A stretch of DNA of 35,063 nucleotides, taken from Bacteroidota bacterium (GTDB lineage: Bacteria; Bacteroidota; Bacteroidia; Chitinophagales; BACL12). How positions within the stretch are numbered: position 1 is the first letter of the stretch; each line of letters starts with the position of its first letter. The stretch lies in NCBI GenBank assembly GCA_016124275.1, contig WGOA01000026.1:1-35063 (forward strand). Reading direction: 5' to 3'. The notes beneath the pieces were generated by a model that saw only the letters and a program-made list of their open reading frames with translations, was not told the DNA's origin and did no database searches. Shown piece after piece: positions 33,604-35,063 of this stretch. The position numbers were made by a program, and so were the translations under genes.

Positions 33604-33940
33604 CCTTTTTGCGACCCTTCTCTTCAATAAGGTACGCCAAAAGCAAGCCGGCGCCCCCCATGAGGAAAATCATTGCGGGGAAAGCGACGTCTTCGCGAAA
33701 GCCGGCCGTGTAAAGACCTTCGGCTATCAGGATGCCCAATCCGACACCCACGGCGAGCAAGCCCAAGCGAAGGGTCATGCTGACGCTGTCTTGTGGTTTA
33801 ACAAAGATAGAAGCGTCTTGACCCTGTTCAATGAGCGCCATCCGTTCGCGGTTGCGGGTATTGAAAAACAGGTATGCAATAAAGGAGAAGGATCCAAAAG
33901 TGCTGAACAAGGCAAAAAGCGGAATCAAATCATGGCTCAT
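33536..33940 (-). CDS. DUF6249 family small membrane protein
   Basis: A 134-residue protein with three hydrophobic segments: ~5-27 (IPLFALFSTFGSFSFIAYLFF), ~58-78 (GLLAVGVGLGILIAEGLY) and ~87-106 (FPAMIFLMGGAGLLLAYLI). A charged C-terminal tail follows. The N-terminal half carries RNRERMALIEQGQDASIF, typical of DUF6249, a family that commonly sits beside ECF sigma factor genes in Bacteroidota. It diverges from the sigma factor, and both have the same 30-bp promoter-like element, implying shared control. Its 3' end overlaps the DUF5916 gene by 68 bp in the convergent sense. Biochemical role unknown. Confidence 0.85.
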   Translation of the reverse strand: MSHDLIPLFALFSTFGSFSFIAYLFFNTRNRERMALIEQGQDASIFVKPQDSVSMTLRLGLLAVGVGLGILIAEGLYTAGFREDVAFPAMIFLMGGAGLLLAYLIEEKGRKKVSEARELRDAKKHQQHSVETHG

Positions 33941-33979
33941 GGTAGTAGATTTTGAAGGTTAGCGTATGGCTTTCGGGAT

Positions 33980-34009
33980 CTTTGACTCCGTAGGCCGCAC
34001 AGAGGTTAC
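33980..34009 (-). promoter_or_regulatory. ECF-type promoter candidate for the DUF6249 gene
   Basis: On the minus strand: GTAACCT, 15 nt, then AGTCAAAG, 40 nt before the start at 33940. The architecture is identical to the element before the sigma gene (34097-34126). The AAC -35 core and GTC -10 core agree with the usual ECF pattern (AAC-N16-17-CGTC). Confidence 0.6.
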
Positions 34010-34096
34010 CAACAGCCTGAAAAAAACTTCTACCTTGAAGGTGACTTGATAATGCTTTGTTGGAATTCAGCCGCGCAGTTCATGGGCAAGTAGGCA

Positions 34097-34126
34097 GTAA
34101 CCTGTTGGCTTTATGCTGCGTCAAAG
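34097..34126 (+). promoter_or_regulatory. ECF-type autoregulatory promoter candidate for the sigma gene
   Basis: GTAACCT, 15 nt, then CGTCAAAG, ending 10 bp before the ATG at 34136. It has AAC and CGTC separated by 17 bp as in classic ECF promoters. It shares 14 of 15 motif bases and the same spacing with the element at 33980-34009 on the other strand. The implied leader is very short, so a slightly later start codon is conceivable. Confidence 0.6.
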
Positions 34127-34135
34127 TTCACGATC

Positions 34136-34711
34136 ATGGATCAGGACCAGGCGGACATCCAAAAAATACTTGCCGGCGATGCCCGCGGCTACCGGTCGCT
34201 GTTGCAGCGGCACCGTAGCCGCGTGTTTACGGTTGCTAAAAAAGTAGTCGGCGATCAGCAATTGGCTGAAGAGGTTGCGCAGGATGTTTTTATCAAAGCT
34301 TTTAAGAGCCTGGAAGAATTCAGAGGCGAAGCCCGGTTCAGCACCTGGTTGTACCGAATTGCCTGGACAACGGCCATCAGCACGCTTCGCCGCGAAAAGA
34401 GACACCGGGGCCATGAAGACGTGACCTTGCGCGAAGATCTGGATGACGATTCCCCCGCTTTTCCGGATGGATTTAAGCGAGTTGCCCTGGCAGAACAGAA
34501 AGAATTGATTGATCGAGCCTTGCAGGGAATGAAGCCGGAAGAGCGGTTTGTGCTGACGCTTTTTTACCTGGAAGAGCGCTCTTTGAACGAAATTGCCGAC
34601 ATTACCGGTGAGGAAGTTGGCACAATAAAAGTGAGGTTGTTTCGGTCCCGGCAACGCATGGCCACCCGATTGCAACTAGATCTTCAAAATGAATGGGCCA
34701 CATGGCGATGA
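34136..34711 (+). CDS. ECF-type RNA polymerase sigma factor
   Basis: A 191-residue group 4 sigma factor. Region 2 lies at about 20-90: YRSLLQRHRSRVFTVAKKVV, then LAEEVAQDVFIKAFKSLEEFRGEARFSTWLYRIAWTTAISTLRR with the usual -10 recognition helices. Region 4 lies at about 125-180: LIDRALQGMKPEERFVLTLFYLEERSLNEIADITGEEVGTIKVRLFRSRQRM, a helix-turn-helix for -35 binding. No region 3 is present. Its stop overlaps the start of the next gene (ATGA), a typical sigma/anti-sigma coupling. A matching promoter pair suggests it transcribes itself and the divergent DUF6249 gene. The activating signal is unknown. Confidence 0.93.
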   Translation: MDQDQADIQKILAGDARGYRSLLQRHRSRVFTVAKKVVGDQQLAEEVAQDVFIKAFKSLEEFRGEARFSTWLYRIAWTTAISTLRREKRHRGHEDVTLREDLDDDSPAFPDGFKRVALAEQKELIDRALQGMKPEERFVLTLFYLEERSLNEIADITGEEVGTIKVRLFRSRQRMATRLQLDLQNEWATWR

Positions 34712-35063
34712 ATAAACTTACCCCCGAACAGGTCTGGACCTGGATTGACGAAGGAAGGGCTGAAGCAGAGCTGCGGCGTCTTCAACGCGATCCCAGCACC
34801 ACTGCCACCGATCTGGCTATGGTAGAAGACTTGATGGCGTTGGACCGGCATTTGTCTGGTTCTTTGCTGGAAGAGCCCTCTGCGGGCTTTGACAAGGCAG
34901 TGCTTTCAGTGCACCCTGACTGGATGCCGCGCGTGGTTCCCGCACCCCCCCTGCTGCCTCCTGGCATTCAAAAACTGCTGCTGGCACTTCTGGGGGTTGC
35001 GCTGGGCGGAGGGGTGTTGTTGAGCCTGTTCAGCGGCGGAAGCACGGGCACCGAAAGTCCTGG
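34708..35063 (+). CDS. Putative anti-sigma factor, partial (cut by the window end)
   Basis: Translated by hand from ATG 34708, which overlaps the sigma stop by four bases. The frame is open for 118 codons to the end. It starts MNKLTPEQVWTWIDEGRAEAELRR. It has an acidic/helical cytoplasmic region of about 85 residues, then a hydrophobic stretch (IQKLLLALLGVALGGGVLLSLF, roughly residues 87-108) likely to be a transmembrane helix, and a Gly/Ser-rich start of an external part. Position, coupling and topology fit a membrane anti-sigma factor. No HxxxCxxC zinc motif is seen, so it is not a ZAS-type anti-sigma. Family not recognised. Confidence 0.65.
   Translation, partial: MNKLTPEQVWTWIDEGRAEAELRRLQRDPSTTATDLAMVEDLMALDRHLSGSLLEEPSAGFDKAVLSVHPDWMPRVVPAPPLLPPGIQKLLLALLGVALGGGVLLSLFSGGSTGTESP

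Overview
The window is a gene-dense chromosomal stretch of a Bacteroidota bacterium, base composition close to 50% G+C. Evidence for the phylum: two secreted proteins end in type IX secretion (T9SS) type A sorting domains. It also carries families that are typical of or restricted to Bacteroidota (DUF4175, DUF3127, DUF5916, DUF6249, an Ig-like lipoprotein) and promoter-like sites of the TTG-N17-23-TAnnTTTG type. A Saprospiria/Lewinella-like origin would fit, but that is only an impression. I see no rRNA, tRNA, CRISPR array, phage or insertion sequence.

Layout. 0.3-9.4 kb is all on the minus strand: a seven-repeat T9SS surface protein, an alkaline phosphatase lipoprotein, a DUF6265-VOC-VOC protein, a marR-yceI pair with matching operator-like palindromes, and a PiT phosphate transporter followed by a TauD-like oxygenase. 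9.6-19.5 kb is on the plus strand: DUF4175 protein, RsbW-like ATPase, ybeY, a GT39-type membrane glycosyltransferase, mnmG, and an Ig-like lipoprotein translationally coupled to mnmG. Just before mnmG lie three identical parS-like 16-bp sites spaced exactly 74 bp apart.

19.5-27.8 kb is mixed: a DUF3127 protein with an SSB-like acidic tip, an epoxide-hydrolase-like enzyme, the purK-purE operon followed by a NYN-domain protein, an outer-membrane barrel, a two-PDZ T9SS protein and a TolB-like propeller protein. 27.9-33.6 kb on the plus strand holds a UbiD-family decarboxylase, a haloalkane-dehalogenase-like hydrolase and a large DUF5916 outer-membrane protein. 33.5-35.1 kb is an ECF sigma module: DUF6249 membrane protein, divergent sigma factor, and a coupled putative anti-sigma protein cut by the window end. 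The two divergent starts share the same 30-bp promoter architecture, which suggests one small regulon.

The strongest new observations are regulatory or architectural: the parS-like array, the matched ECF promoters, the twin MarR-type operators and a pair of 17-bp dyads straddling the promoter of the first gene. No wholly unknown multi-gene system is evident. Gene identities come from reading motifs and were not database-checked.
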